From Hyperoodon ampullatus (Eukaryota; Chordata; Mammalia; Artiodactyla; Ziphiidae), in the NCBI GenBank assembly GCA_949752795.1, contig OX457068.1, positions 61,011,582-61,075,581 of the forward strand: a stretch of 64,000 nucleotides of DNA, read 5' to 3'. This document shows, piece by piece, positions 35,060-45,545 of the stretch (position 1 is its first letter; each line of letters starts with the position of its first letter). Position numbers and translations under genes: made by a program. The notes below the pieces were generated by a model. The model made no database searches. It had not been told where the DNA came from and saw only the letters and a program-made list of their open reading frames with translations.

Positions 35060-37090
35060 GTTGTTGTTACTTATAGGTTTTTTACACTAATTTGTTTTTA
35101 ATCTAGTCTGCAAGTCTTAATCTTTTGTTGGACTATTTATTCTATTTACATTAAATATAACTATTGACATCTCAATTTGTTCCATTTTAATAATAATTAA
35201 AATAATTTAGTGGTTATCCTAGGTATTACAACATGCACCATTCCTTGTTTAGTGTATTTAAAAGTGTATAAAATGTTAAAAACTTACTAAGATATTAACT
35301 AAATATACTCTTCTCCCTCTCCTGTGTTAATGTTTTCATGAATTTTCCATTCATATATATTTCAAACCTCATATCATTTTAAACAATAAATATTTATTAG
35401 AATTACCCACATATTTACCCTTTCCAGTGTTCTTTATTTCTCTCTACAAGCATTTTCCTGTTTCAAAAACTCTGTTTAGTATTTCTTTTCATACCAATCT
35501 GCTAGTAATAGATGTCTCAGGTCTTATTTGCCTAAAAGAATTTTTATTTCACATTTATTTTTGAAGGGTTTTTGATGGGTTTAAACTTCTAAATTGAGAG
35601 TTATTTTCTTTCCGATGTCATTCCACTGCTTTTCTGAGGATGGCTTCTGTCTTACTGTTACTACTTTGAAAGTAAGCTGTGTTAGTCTCTGGCTGCTTTG
35701 AAATTTTTCTCTTATCTTTAGTTTTCTGCAGTTTTACTATTATATATCAAGTATTATGGGATGAATTGTATCCCCCAATAAAGATATGCTCAAGTCCTTA
35801 TCCCTAATACCTCAGAACATGATTTCACTTGGGTATGGTCTTTACTTTACTTTACATCTCCTAAAATGAGATATTTAGGGTCTTAATCCAATATGACTGG
35901 TGTCCTTACAAAAAGAGGAGATTTGAGCACAGAGACAGAGGGTGGGTGACGTGAACACACACAGAGAGAATTCTACGTGAAGAAGGAGTGTTATAAAAAT
36001 GCATCTACCTGCCAAAGAGTACCTGAAGCTACCAGAAGACTGGAGAGAGGCATGAAACAGATCCTTCCCTTCCAACACCTTAATTTCAGACTTATGGCTC
36101 CCAGAACTGTAAGACAGTGTTTCCATTGTCTTAAGCCACCCAGTTTGTGGTACTGTTACAGCAGCCCTTGGAAACTAATACACAAGGTATGGTTTTCTCT
36201 ACATTTTTCTTGCCTATTATGCTGGTCAGAAATGTCAATGCACCATTAGCACAAAGCAGTTAACCTACCTGAGGACTAGAGCACTTTGGAATGTAGGATT
36301 TGATGTCTTTAACAAATTTGGGGAAATTTTTGGACATTATCTCTTCACATATTCCTTCTATCCTACTCTCTTTTCTCTCCTTCTGAAATAACAGTATATG
36401 TTAGACCTCTTCACCATAGCACATATGTCTCTTACAATACTTTCTGGATTTTATATTCTTTTTTTCTCTTTGTGCTTCAGTCTAGGTTTGTTCTAATATC
36501 TATTTGTTGTTCTCTAATTCTCTAGTCTGTTTCCCTGTTTGTAAAACACATCAATTTATTAAATTCTTAAATCTAGTTATTGTACTTTTCAGTTCTAATG
36601 TCCATTTCATTCTGTTTTATAGATCCCAATTCTTTGATTACATTATCTATAGTTTTATCTTACATGTATTAATTATAATTATTTTGAAGACCATATCTGA
36701 TCTTTCTAAATTGTGAATATCTATTTTCCATTTTTGCTTTTGTTTTTCAGTCATTTAGCCTTGTTTCTTGGCTTACTTGGTAACTTTTGATTGAATACTG
36801 GGTATTTCTTGTAAAAAATTATAGTGACTCTATATGATGTTGTCTTTCTTCAAGTAGACAGTGTTGGCTATAAGCTTGATCCAGTTGGGGGTTGCCTATT
36901 TCAAATTAACCTTTACTTCTTGGGTGTAACACTTTCAGATATCTCATCACAAAGCCTGGGGTGTTCATGAGGGTGGCTCTTCCTTGATTGGCTCTGAATG
37001 TTAAGCCTTGACACCCTAGTATCATGAGACTGTAAAATCTCTGCTAAATTTTTGACCTCTTAGCAGCAGATTTTTGCATAATTTTTGAGA
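35060..37090 (-). mobile_element. Old L1, antisense, split by an MLT1 LTR
   Basis: Both sides of the LTR read as the reverse of an old L1M-type ORF1/5' region: 'ttctctttgtgcttcagtc', 'tttggggaaatttttggaca' and 'attatctcttcacatattcc' resemble antisense ORF1 text. It is too diverged to translate. The fragment fills most of the spacer between L1-B and L1-C. Confidence 0.55.
35755..36185 (+). mobile_element. MLT1-type MaLR solo LTR
   Basis: It reads 'tgaattgtatcccccaataa', 'aatccaatatgactggtgtc', 'cttacaaaaagaggagattt', 'ccagaactgtaagacagtgt' and 'aagccacccagtttgtggta', ending at '...ggaaactaatacaca'. This is the standard order of MLT1 LTRs of the ERVL-MaLR group. No internal region is present, so it is a solo LTR. 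Confidence 0.8.
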
Positions 37091-37550
37091 GTTTTCCCCC
37101 CCTACAAGCACTATTTTGGAGACAACAAATGTCTTGGAAAATTTTCCAAAAAAGATTCAGGTTCATCTCTGTCATTTCCTTTTCTATGAGATCTTTCCCT
37201 TCAAATAATGGCTGTCTTGATTGCTCTGAACTCTGTCTCCCTAACCCTGTGAGGCTGCCAAAAGTGCTAGACTGTCATTTTCTGTTTGGCTTTGGTGCCA
37301 TAATCTGTGAATCAACAAAGGCCCTGAGGAGGAAAATGCAGCCATAAATGCCAAACTCACTTCAATGAAATTCATTTCTCTTCAAGATCTTGGACCTTAA
37401 TGCCTGGTTGCCTTAGATGCTTTCTAATGTTTTCAAAGAACTGCTTTTCTTCTCCCAACCCCCAGATCTAACTCATAAATTTCTTGGTGGAAGGTTTCTT
37501 TTTGGTACCAACTATACCATCATAGGCGGAAGTAGACGTGTTTCCTGCTT

Positions 37551-37870
37551 TTTTTTTTTTTACCATCTTAACAACTTTTTTTTTTTTTTTTTTTTTTTTG
37601 CAGTACGTGGGCCTCTCACTGTTGTGGCCTCTCCCGTTGTGGAGCACAGGCTCCGGGCGCGCAGGCTCAGCGGCCATGGCTCACGGGCCCAGCCACTCCG
37701 CGGCATGTGGGATCTTCCCGGACTGGGGCACGAACCTGCGTCCCCTGCATCGGCAGGCGGACTCTCAACCACTGCGCCACCAGGGAAGCCCCCATCTTAA
37801 CAACTTTTAATGTACAGTTCAACAATGTTATATACAGTCACATTGTTGTGCAACAGATCTCTAGAACTTG
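37551..37870 (-). mobile_element. Old L1 tail that hosts a SINE and flanks L1-C
   Basis: 'taacaacttttaatgtacag' and 'cacattgttgtgcaacagat' are typical of old L1 3' sequence in antisense. It is interrupted by the SINE at 37580-37791, and L1-C begins directly after it. Confidence 0.5.
37580..37791 (-). mobile_element. CHR-2-type SINE (cetacean) with 17-bp TSD
   Basis: Minus-strand SINE with its T-rich tail at 37580-37599 and head ending CACCAGGGAAGCCC at 37791. The duplication CCATCTTAACAACTTTT is present at 37563-37579 and 37792-37808 without mismatch. Confidence 0.94.
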
Positions 37871-37901
37871 CTTTTTTTTTATTTTTTTAATTAGTTTCTG
37901 C

Positions 37902-37907
37902 TTTATA
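37902..37907 (-). promoter_or_regulatory. Candidate variant poly(A) signal TATAAA of L1-C
   Basis: TATAAA on the minus strand, at the same place relative to the A-tail as in L1-B (34770-34775). The element ends about 10-15 nt later at CAGAAACTAA(TT)A. Confidence 0.5.
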
Positions 37908-38051
37908 ACAAAGTGAATCAGTCATACATATACATCTGTTCCCACATCCCTTCCCTCATGCACCTCTCTCCCTCCCAACCTCCCCATCCCATCACTCCAG
38001 GCGGTCACAGAGCACCGAGCTGATCTCCCTGTGCTCTGCGGCTGCTTCCCA

Positions 38052-41000
38052 CTATCTATCTACCTTACGTTTGGTAGTGTATATATGTCCATGGCTCTCT
38101 TTCGCTTTGTCACAGCTTACCCTTCTCCCTCCCCATATCCTCAAGTCTATTCTCAAGTAGGTCTGTGTCTTTATTCCCATTTTACCCCTAGGTTCTTCAT
38201 GACATTTTTTTTTAATTCCATATATATGTGTTAGCATATGGTATTTGTCTTTCTCTTTCTGACTTACTTCACTCTGTATGACAGACTCTAGGTCTATCCA
38301 CCTCATTACAAATAGCTCAGTTTCGTTTCTTTTTATGGCTGAGTAATATTCCATTGTATATATGTGCCACATCTTCTTTATCCATTCATCCGATGATGGA
38401 CACTTAGGTTGTTTGCATCTCCGGGCTATTGTGAATAGAGCTGCAATGAACATTTTGGTACATGTCTCTTTTTGAATTATGGTTTTCTCAGGGTATATGC
38501 CTAGTAGTGGGATTGCTGGGTCATATGGTAGTTCTATTTGTAGTTTTTTAAGGAACCTCCATACTGATCTCCATAGTGGCTGTACCAATTCACATTCCCA
38601 CCAGCAGTGCAAGACGGTTCCCTTTTCTCCACACCCTCTCCAGCATTTATTGTTTCTAGATTTCTTGATGATGGCCATTCTGACTGGTGTGAGATGATAT
38701 CTCATTGTAGTTTTGATTTGCATTTCTCTAATGATTAATGATGTTGAGCATTCTTTCATGTGTTTGTTGGCAGTCTGTATATCTTCTTTGGAGAAATGCC
38801 TATTTAAGTCTTCTGCCCATTTTTGGATTGGGTTGTTTGTTTTTTTGCTATTGAGCTGCATGAGCTGCTTATAAATTTTGGAGATTAATCCTTTGTCAGT
38901 TGCTTCATTTGCAAATATTTTCTCCCATTCTGAGGGTTGTCTTTTGGTCTTGTTTATGGTTTCCTTTGCTGTGCAAAAGCTTTGAAGATTCATTAGGTCC
39001 CATTTGTTTATCTTTGTTTTTAGTTCCATTTCTCTAGGAGGTGGGTCCAAAAGGATCTTGCTGTGATTTATGTCATAGTGTGTTCTGCCTATGTTTTCCT
39101 CTAAGAGTTTGAGAGTTTCTGGCCTTACATTTAGGTCTTTAATCCATTTTGAGCTTATTTTTGTGTATGGTGTTAGGGAGTGATCTAATCTCATACTTTT
39201 AAATGTCCCTGTCCAGTTTTCCCAGCACCACTTATTGAAGAGGCTGTCCTTTCTCCACTGTACATTCCTGCCTCCTTTATCAAAGATAAGGTGACCATAT
39301 GTGCTTGAGTTTATCTCTGGGCTTTCTATCCTGTTCCACTGATCTATCTTTCTGTTTTTGTTCCAGTACCACACTGTGTTGATTACTGTAGCTTTGTAGT
39401 ATAGTCTGAAGTCAGGGAGCCTGATTCCTCCAGCTCCGTTTTTCGTTCTCAAGATTGCTTTGGCTATTTGGGGTCTTTTGTTTTTCCAAAAATATTTTGA
39501 AATTTTTTGTTCTACTTCTGTGAAAAATGCCAGTGGTAGTTTGATAGGGATTGCATTGAATCTGTAGATTGCTTTGGGTAGTAGAGTCATTTTCACAATA
39601 TTGATTCTTCCAATCCAGGAGCATGGTATATCTCTCCATCTATTTGTATCATCTTTAATTTCTTTCATCAGTGTCTTATAATTTTCTGCATACAGGTCTT
39701 TTGTCTCCTTAGGTAGGTTTATTCCTAGATATTTTATTCTTTTTGTTGCAATGGTAAATGGGAGTGTTTTCTTGATTTCATTTTCAGATTTTTCATCATT
39801 AGTGTACAGGAATGCCAGAGATTTCTGTGCATTAATATTGTATCCTGCTACATTACCAAATTCATTGATTAGCTCTAGTAGTTGTCTGGTAGCATCTTTA
39901 GGATTCTCTATGTATAGTATCATGTCATCTGCAAACAGTGACAGCTTTACTTCTTCTTTTCCAATTTGGATTCCTTTTATTTCCTTTTCTTCTCTGATTG
40001 CTGTGGCTAAAACTTCCAAAACTATGTTGAATAAGAGTGGTGAGAGTGGGCAGCCTTGTCTTGTTCCTGATCTTAGCGGAAATGGTTTCAGTTTTTCACC
40101 ATTGAGGAAAATGCTGGCTGTGGGTTTGTCATATATGGCCTTTATTATGTTGAGGAAAGTTCCCTCTATGCCTACTTTCTGCAGGGTTTTTATCATAAAT
40201 GGGTGTTGAATTTTGTTTAAGGATTTCTCTGCATCTATTGAGATGATCATATTGTTTTTCTCCTTCAATTTGTTAATATGGTGTATCACGTTGATTGATT
40301 TGCATATATTGAAGAATCCTTGCATTCCTGGAATAAACCCCACTTGATCATGGTGTATGATCCTTTTAATGTGCTGTTGGATTCTGTTTGCTAGTATTTT
40401 GTTGAGGATTTTTGCATCTATGTTCATCAGTGATATTGGCCTGTAGTTTTCTTTCTTTGTGACATCCTTGTCTGGTTTTGGTATCAAGGTGATGGTGGCC
40501 TCGTAGAATGAGCTTGGGAGTGTTCCTTCCTCTGAAATTGTTTGGAAGAGTTTGAGAACAATGGGTGTTAGCTCTTCTCTAAATGTTTGATAAAATTCGC
40601 CTGTGAAGCCATCTGGTCCTGGGCTTTTGTTTGTTGGAAGATTTTTTATCACAGTTTCAATTTCAGTGCTTGTGATTGGCCTATTCATATTTTCTATTTC
40701 TTCCTGATTCAGTCTTGGCACGTTGTGCATTTCTAAGCATTTGTCCATTTCTTCCAGGTTGTCCATTTTATTGGCATAGAGTTGCTTGTAGTAATCTCTC
40801 ATGATCCTTTGTATTTCTGCAGTGTCAGTTGTTACTTCTCCTTTTTCATTTCTAATTCTATTGATTTGAGTCTTCTCCCTTCTTTTCTTGATGAGTCTGG
40901 CTAATGGTTTGTCAATTTTGTTTATCTTCTCAAAGAACCAGCTTTTAGTTTTATTGATCTTTGCTATCATTCCCTTCATTTCTTTTTCATTTATTTCTGA

Positions 41001-42029
41001 TCTGATCTTTATGATTTCTTTCCTTCTGCTAACTTTGGGGTTTTTTTGTTCTTCTTTCTCTAATTGCTTTAGGTGCAGGGTCAGGTTGTTTACTCGAGAT
41101 GTTTCCTGTTTCTTAAGGTGGGATTGTATTGCTATAAACTTCCCCCTTAGAACTGCTCTTGCTGCGTCCCATAGGTTTTGGGTCGTCCTGTCTCCATTGT
41201 CATTTGTTTCTAGGTATTTTTTTATTTCCTCTTTGATTTCTTCAGTGATCACTTCGTTATTGAGTAGTGTATTGTTCAGCCTCCATATGTTTGTATTTTT
41301 TACAGATCTTTTCCTGTAATTGATGTCTAGTCTCATAGCACTGTGGTCGGAAAAGATACTTGATACAATTTCAATTTTCTTAAATTTACCAAGGCTTGAT
41401 TTGTGACCCAAGATATGATCTATCCTGAAGGATGTTCCATGAGCACTTGAGAAAAATGTATATTCTGTTGTTTTTGGATGGAATGTCCTATAAATATCAA
41501 TTAAGTCCATCTTGTTTAATGTATCATTTAAAGCTTGTGTTTCCTTATTTATTTTCATTTTGGATGATCTGTCCATTGGTGAAAGTGGGGTGTTAAAGTC
41601 CCCTACTATGAGTGTGTTACTGTCGATTTCCCATTTTATAGCTTTTAGTATTTGCCTTATGTATTGAGATGCTCCTATGTTGGGTGCATAAATATTTACA
41701 ATTGTTATATCTTCTTCTTGGATCGATCCCTTGATCATTATGTAGTGTCCTTCTTTGTCTTTTCTAATAGTCTTTATTTTAAAGTCTATTTTGTCTGATA
41801 TAAGAATTGCTACTCCAGCTTTCTTTTGATTTCCATTTGCATGGAATATCTTTTTCCATCCCCTTACTTTCAGTCTGTATGTGTCTCTAGGTCTGAAGTG
41901 GGTCTCTTGTAGACAGCATATATATGGGTCTTGTTTTTGTATCCATTCAGCCAATCTGTGTCTTTTGGTGGGAGCATTTATTCCATTTACATTTAAGGTA
42001 ATTATTGATATGTATGTTCCTATTCCCAT
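38052..42029 (-). CDS. L1-C ORF2 protein, continuous, with a lost stop codon
   Basis: ORF2p is the L1 endonuclease/reverse transcriptase. One uninterrupted frame of 1325 residues starts [10 protein letters not shown], like the start of L1-B ORF2. Domains: apurinic-type endonuclease (about 1-240; CCLQETHF with Glu42, [37 protein letters not shown]); linker (about 240-440); reverse transcriptase (about 480-780; [28 protein letters not shown] at 699-702); Cys-rich C-terminus ([19 protein letters not shown]). Two oddities: motif A reads [10 protein letters not shown] instead of [10 protein letters not shown], so the catalytic Asp599 stays but the following conserved Phe is Leu604. A lost T at the end changes ATT-TAA to ATT-AAA, so 53 extra residues of 3'UTR are read. 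Activity is therefore doubtful. Confidence 0.9.
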   Translation of the reverse strand: MGIGTYISIITLNVNGINAPTKRHRLAEWIQKQDPYICCLQETHFRPRDTYRLKVRGWKKIFHANGNQKKAGVAILISDKIDFKIKTIRKDKEGHYIMIKGSIQEEDITIVNIYAPNIGASQYIRQILKAIKWEIDSNTLIVGDFNTPLSPMDRSSKMKINKETQALNDTLNKMDLIDIYRTFHPKTTEYTFFSSAHGTSFRIDHILGHKSSLGKFKKIEIVSSIFSDHSAMRLDINYRKRSVKNTNIWRLNNTLLNNEVITEEIKEEIKKYLETNDNGDRTTQNLWDAARAVLRGKFIAIQSHLKKQETSRVNNLTLHLKQLEKEEQKNPKVSRRKEIIKIRSEINEKEMKGMIAKINKTKSWFFEKINKIDKPLARLIKKRREKTQINRIRNEKGEVTTDTAEIQRIMRDYYKQLYANKMDNLEEMDKCLEMHNVPRLNQEEIENMNRPITSTEIETVIKNLPTNKSPGPDGFTGEFYQTFREELTPIVLKLFQTISEEGTLPSSFYEATITLIPKPDKDVTKKENYRPISLMNIDAKILNKILANRIQQHIKRIIHHDQVGFIPGMQGFFNICKSINVIHHINKLKEKNNMIISIDAEKSLNKIQHPFMIKTLQKVGIEGTFLNIIKAIYDKPTASIFLNGEKLKPFPLRSGTRQGCPLSPLLFNIVLEVLATAIREEKEIKGIQIGKEEVKLSLFADDMILYIENPKDATRQLLELINEFGNVAGYNINAQKSLAFLYTNDEKSENEIKKTLPFTIATKRIKYLGINLPKETKDLYAENYKTLMKEIKDDTNRWRDIPCSWIGRINIVKMTLLPKAIYRFNAIPIKLPLAFFTEVEQKISKYFWKNKRPQIAKAILRTKNGAGGIRLPDFRLYYKATVINTVWYWNKNRKIDQWNRIESPEINSSTYGHLIFDKGGRNVQWRKDSLFNKWCWENWTGTFKSMRLDHSLTPYTKISSKWIKDLNVRPETLKLLEENIGRTHYDINHSKILLDPPPREMELKTKINKWDLMNLQSFCTAKETINKTKRQPSEWEKIFANEATDKGLISKIYKQLMQLNSKKTNNPIQKWAEDLNRHFSKEDIQTANKHMKECSTSLIIREMQIKTTMRYHLTPVRMAIIKKSRNNKCWRGCGEKGTVLHCWWECELVQPLWRSVWRFLKKLQIELPYDPAIPLLGIYPEKTIIQKETCTKMFIAALFTIARRCKQPKCPSSDEWIKKMWHIYTMEYYSAIKRNETELFVMRWIDLESVIQSEVSQKEKDKYHMLTHIYGIKKKCHEEPRGKMGIKTQTYLRIDLRIWGGRRVSCDKAKESHGHIYTTKRKVDR

Positions 42030-42222
42030 TTCCTTAATTGCTTTGGGTTCCTTATTGTAGGTATATTCCTTCTGTTGTGTTTCTTGCCTAGAGAAGTTCC
42101 TTTAGCATTTGTTGTAAAGCTGGTTTGGTGGTGCTGAACTCTCTCAGCTTTTGCTTGTCTGTAAACGTTTTAATTTCTCCATCAAATCTGAATGAGATCC
42201 TTGCTGGGTAGAGTAATCTTGG

Positions 42223-43002
42223 TTACAGGTTTCTCTCCTTCATCACTTTAATTATGTCCTGCCACTCCCTTCTGGCTTGTAGAGTTTCTGCTGAGAGATC
42301 AGCTGTTATCCTGATGGGGAGTCCCTTGTGTGTTACTTGTTGTTTTTGCCTTGCTGCTTTTAATATGATTTCTTTGTGTTTAATTTTTGACAGTTTGATT
42401 AATATGTGTCTTGGCGTATTTCTCCTTGGATTTATTCTGTATGGGACTCTCTGTGCCTCCTGGACTTGATTAACTATTTCCTTTCCCATATTAGGGAAAT
42501 TTTCAACTATAATCTCTTCAAATATTTTCTTAGTCCCTTTCTTTTTCTCTTCTTCTTCTGGAACCCCTATAATTCGAATGTTGGTGCGTTTAATGTTGTC
42601 CCAGAGGTCTCTGAGACTGTCCTCTGTTCTTTTCATTCTTTTTTCTTTATTTTGCTCTGCATCAGTTATTTCCACTCTTTTATCTTCCACCTCACTTATC
42701 CGTTCTTCTGCCTCAGTTATTCTGCTATTGATCCCATCTAGAGTATTTTTCATTTCATTTCTTGTGTTTTTAATCGATGCTTGATTCATCTTTAGTTCTT
42801 CTAGGTCCTTGTTAACTGTTTCTTGCATTTTGTCTATTCTATTTCCAAGATTTTGGATCTTGGAAATAGAATCTTGGATCAGCTTTACTATCATTATTCT
42901 GAATTCTTTTTCAGGTAGACTGCCTATTACCTCTTCATTTGTTAGGTCTGGTAGGTTTTTATCTTGCTCCTTCACCTGCTGTGTGTTTTTCTGTCTTCTC
43001 AT
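42223..43002 (-). pseudogene. L1-C ORF1, truncated by a nonsense change
   Basis: Starts MRRQKNTQQVKEQDKN and is collinear with L1-B ORF1 for 259 residues: coiled coil, IRIIGVPEEEEKK, ITADLSAETLQARREWQDIIKVM. It then stops at TAA where L1-B has CAA (Gln). About 45 C-terminal residues follow in the same frame beyond the stop (PRLLYPARISF-like, TTKPALQQ-like). The C-terminal domain is required for RNA binding in the family, so this copy is probably inactive. Confidence 0.9.
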
Positions 43003-43505
43003 TTTGCTTATGTTACTGTGTTTGGGCTCTCCTTTTTGCAGGCTGCAGATTCGTAGTTCCTGTTGTTTTTGGTGTCTGTCCCCAGTGGCTAAGGTCGTTT
43101 CGGTAGGTTGTGTAGGCTTCCTGGTGTGGGGGACTAGTGCCTGTGTTCTGGTGGTTGAGGCTCGATCTTGTCTTTCTGGTGGACAGGTCCACGTCTGGTG
43201 GTGTGTTTTGGGGTGCCTGTGGCCTTATTATGTTTTTAGGTAGCCTCTCTGCTAATGGGTGGGGTTGTGTTCCTGCCTTGCTAGTTGCTTGGCATAGGGT
43301 GACCAGCACTGTAGCTTGCTGGTCGTTGACTGAAGCTGGGTGCTGGTGTTGAGATGGAGATCTCTGGGAGATTTTCGCCGCTTGATATTATGTGGAGCTG
43401 GGAGGTCTCTTGTGGACCCGTGTCCTGAAGTTGGCTCTCCCACCTCAGAGGCACAGCACTGACTCCTGGCTGCAGCACCAAGAGCCTTTCATCTACCTGG
43501 CTCAC

Positions 43506-43935
43506 AATAAAAGGGAGAAAAAGTAGAAAGAAAGAATTAGTAGAAGAAAGAAAGGGAGAGGTAAAGAAAGGAAGAAGGAAAGAAAGGAAGGAAGGAAGGA
43601 AGAAAGAAAGGAGGGAGGGAGGGAGCAAGGACGGAAAGAAAGAAAGGAGGGAGGGAGGAAGGAAAGAAAAAGAATGAGTGAATGGAGTAAGGGAGGGAGA
43701 GAGGGAGTAAGGAAAGAAAGAAAGAAAGAAAGACAGGAGGGAGGGAGCGAGGAAGGAAAGAAAAAGAAAGAGTGAAAGCAAGAAGGGTGGGAGGGAGGGA
43801 GGAAGGAAAGAAAGACAGGAGGGAGGGAGGAAAGAAAAAGGAAGAGTGAAAGGAAGTAGGGAAGGAGGGAGGAACGAAAGAGAGAAAGAAGGAAAGGAGG
43901 GGTGGAGGGAGGGAGGAAGGGAAGGTAGGAAAAAA
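43506..43935 (-). repeat. Expanded purine/pyrimidine tract in the L1-C 5'UTR
   Basis: About 430 bp of GGAA, GGGA and GAAA blocks on the plus strand (pyrimidine on the L1 strand), just upstream of ORF1. It corresponds to 28790-29140 in L1-B but is longer and arranged differently. L1-A has no such expansion. Confidence 0.9.
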
Positions 43936-44101
43936 AGAAAAAGCAGGTAAAGTAAAATAGAATAAAGTATAAAATATTATAGTGTTATTAAAATTAAAAA
44001 GTAATTATTGAAAAAAAACGGACAGATAGAACCCTGGGACCTATGGTGGAAGCAAAGCTATACAGAGAAAATCTCACACAGAAGCATACACATACACATT
44101 C

Positions 44102-44253
44102 ACAAAAAGAGAGCAGGGGGAAAAATCGAAAATCTTGCTCTCAAAGTCCACCTCCTTAATTTGGGATAATTCCTTGTAAAAAGAGGAAAAGGGGGGAAAG
44201 TCTTAAATCTTGTCCTCAAAGTCCAACTCCTCAATTTGGGATGATTCGCTGTC
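44102..44253 (-). repeat. Two tandem ~75-bp units in the L1-C 5'UTR
   Basis: On the minus strand, unit one spans about 44253-44180 and unit two 44178-44102. Both carry the CCCAAATT-(G/A)AGGAG-TGGACTTTGAG pattern followed by a pyrimidine run. They are homologous to the three units of L1-B and the single unit of L1-A. Confidence 0.85.
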
Positions 44254-44771
44254 CATTCATGCACTGCACAGACACAGGGCACATCAAGTGGACCGTGGAG
44301 CTTTACTCTGCTGCCTCCGAGGCTGCACAGAGAGATTTCCCTGTCTCTTCTCTGCTCTCACAGCTCCCGGGTCTCAGCCTTGGACCTGGCCCCGCCTCTG
44401 CGTGTAGGTCGCCGGAGGGCATCCGTTCTTTGCTCAGACAGGACGGGTTTAAAGGAGACGCTGATTTGGGCTCTGGCTCACTCAGGCAGAGGGGAGGGAG
44501 GGGCGCACAGTGTGGGGCGGGCCTGCGGCAGCAGAGGCCAATGTGACATTCCGCGAGGCGCTCCGTGCGCTTTCCCGGGAAAGCCGTCCCTGGGTCCCGG
44601 GACCCTGGCAGTGGTGGGGTGCACAGGCTCCCCGGAAGGTGGGGTGGACAGTGACCTGCGCTCGCACACAGGCCTTGTGGCGGCAGCAGCAGCAGCAGCC
44701 CCAGCGTCCCACGCCCGTCTCCGGGGTCCGTGCCTTTAGCCGCGGCTCACGCCCGTCTCTGGTGCTTCTTT

Positions 44772-44977
44772 TTTTTTTTTTTTTTTTTTGCGGTATGCGG
44801 GCCTCTCGCTTTTGTGGCCTCTCCCGTTGTGCAGCACAGGCTCCGGACGAGCAGGCTCAGCGGCCATGGCTCACGGGCCCAGACACGGCATGTGAGATCT
44901 TCCCAGACCGGGGCACGAACCCGCGTCCCCCTGCATCGGCAGGCGGACTCTCAACCACTGCGCCACCAGGGAAGCCC
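44772..44977 (-). mobile_element. CHR-2-type SINE in the L1-C 5'UTR
   Basis: Minus-strand SINE with a T-rich tail and a GGGAAGCCC head (at 44977). The duplication TCTGGTGCTTCTTT lies at 44758-44771 and 44978-44991. It must be younger than L1-C. It carries a small internal deletion in the 'agccactccgcggcatg' region relative to the other copies. Confidence 0.94.
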
Positions 44978-45246
44978 TCTGGTGCTTCTTTAAGCAGCTC
45001 TCTTAATGCCCTCTCCTCGCACACCAGGAAACAAAAGGGAAGAAAAAGTCTCTTGCCTCTTCGGCGGCTCCAGACTTTTTCCCTGGACTCCCTCCGGGCT
45101 AGCCATGGTGCACTAACACTTTCAGGCTCTCTTCCTGCCGCCAGCCCCAGTCCTCTCCCTGCGCTCCGACTGAAAGCCGATACCCGAGCCTCAGCTACCA
45201 GCCCCACCCGCCCCGGCAGCCGAGCAGACAAGCCTCTCGGGCTGGT

Positions 45247-45545
45247 GTGTGCCTGAGGGCACTGATCCTCTGTGCCGGAATCTCTCAGCTTTGCCCTCCA
45301 CACCCCTGTTGCTGTGCTCTCCTCCACTACTCCGAAGCTTTCCCCCTCTGCCACCTGCAGTCTCCGCCCACGAAGGGGCTTCTAGTGTGTGGAAACCTTT
45401 CCTCCTTCACGGCTCCCTCCCACTGGTGCAGGTCCCATCCCTATCCTTTTGTCTCTGTTTATTCTTTTTTCTTTTGTCCTACCCAGGTATGTGGGGAGTT
45501 TCTTGCTTTTTGGGGGGTCTGAGGTCTTCTGTCAGCGTTCAGTAG
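45247..45545 (+). other. Antisense frame in the L1-C 5'UTR, frameshifted
   Basis: Opposite to L1-C. The frame 45247-45522 matches the N-terminal and middle part of the L1-B antisense frame (LCPPHPCCCALL, SFTAPSHWCRSHPYPFVSVY). The overlapping frame 45249-45545 matches its C-terminus (GVSCFLGGLRSSVSVQ). One small indel therefore separates the two halves. Confidence 0.3.

Noticed and set aside
39751..40209. Repeated 152-codon frame opposite to ORF2 (also at 19086 and 32465)
   Set aside because: It is the antisense shadow of the conserved reverse-transcriptase region; its conservation follows from ORF2.
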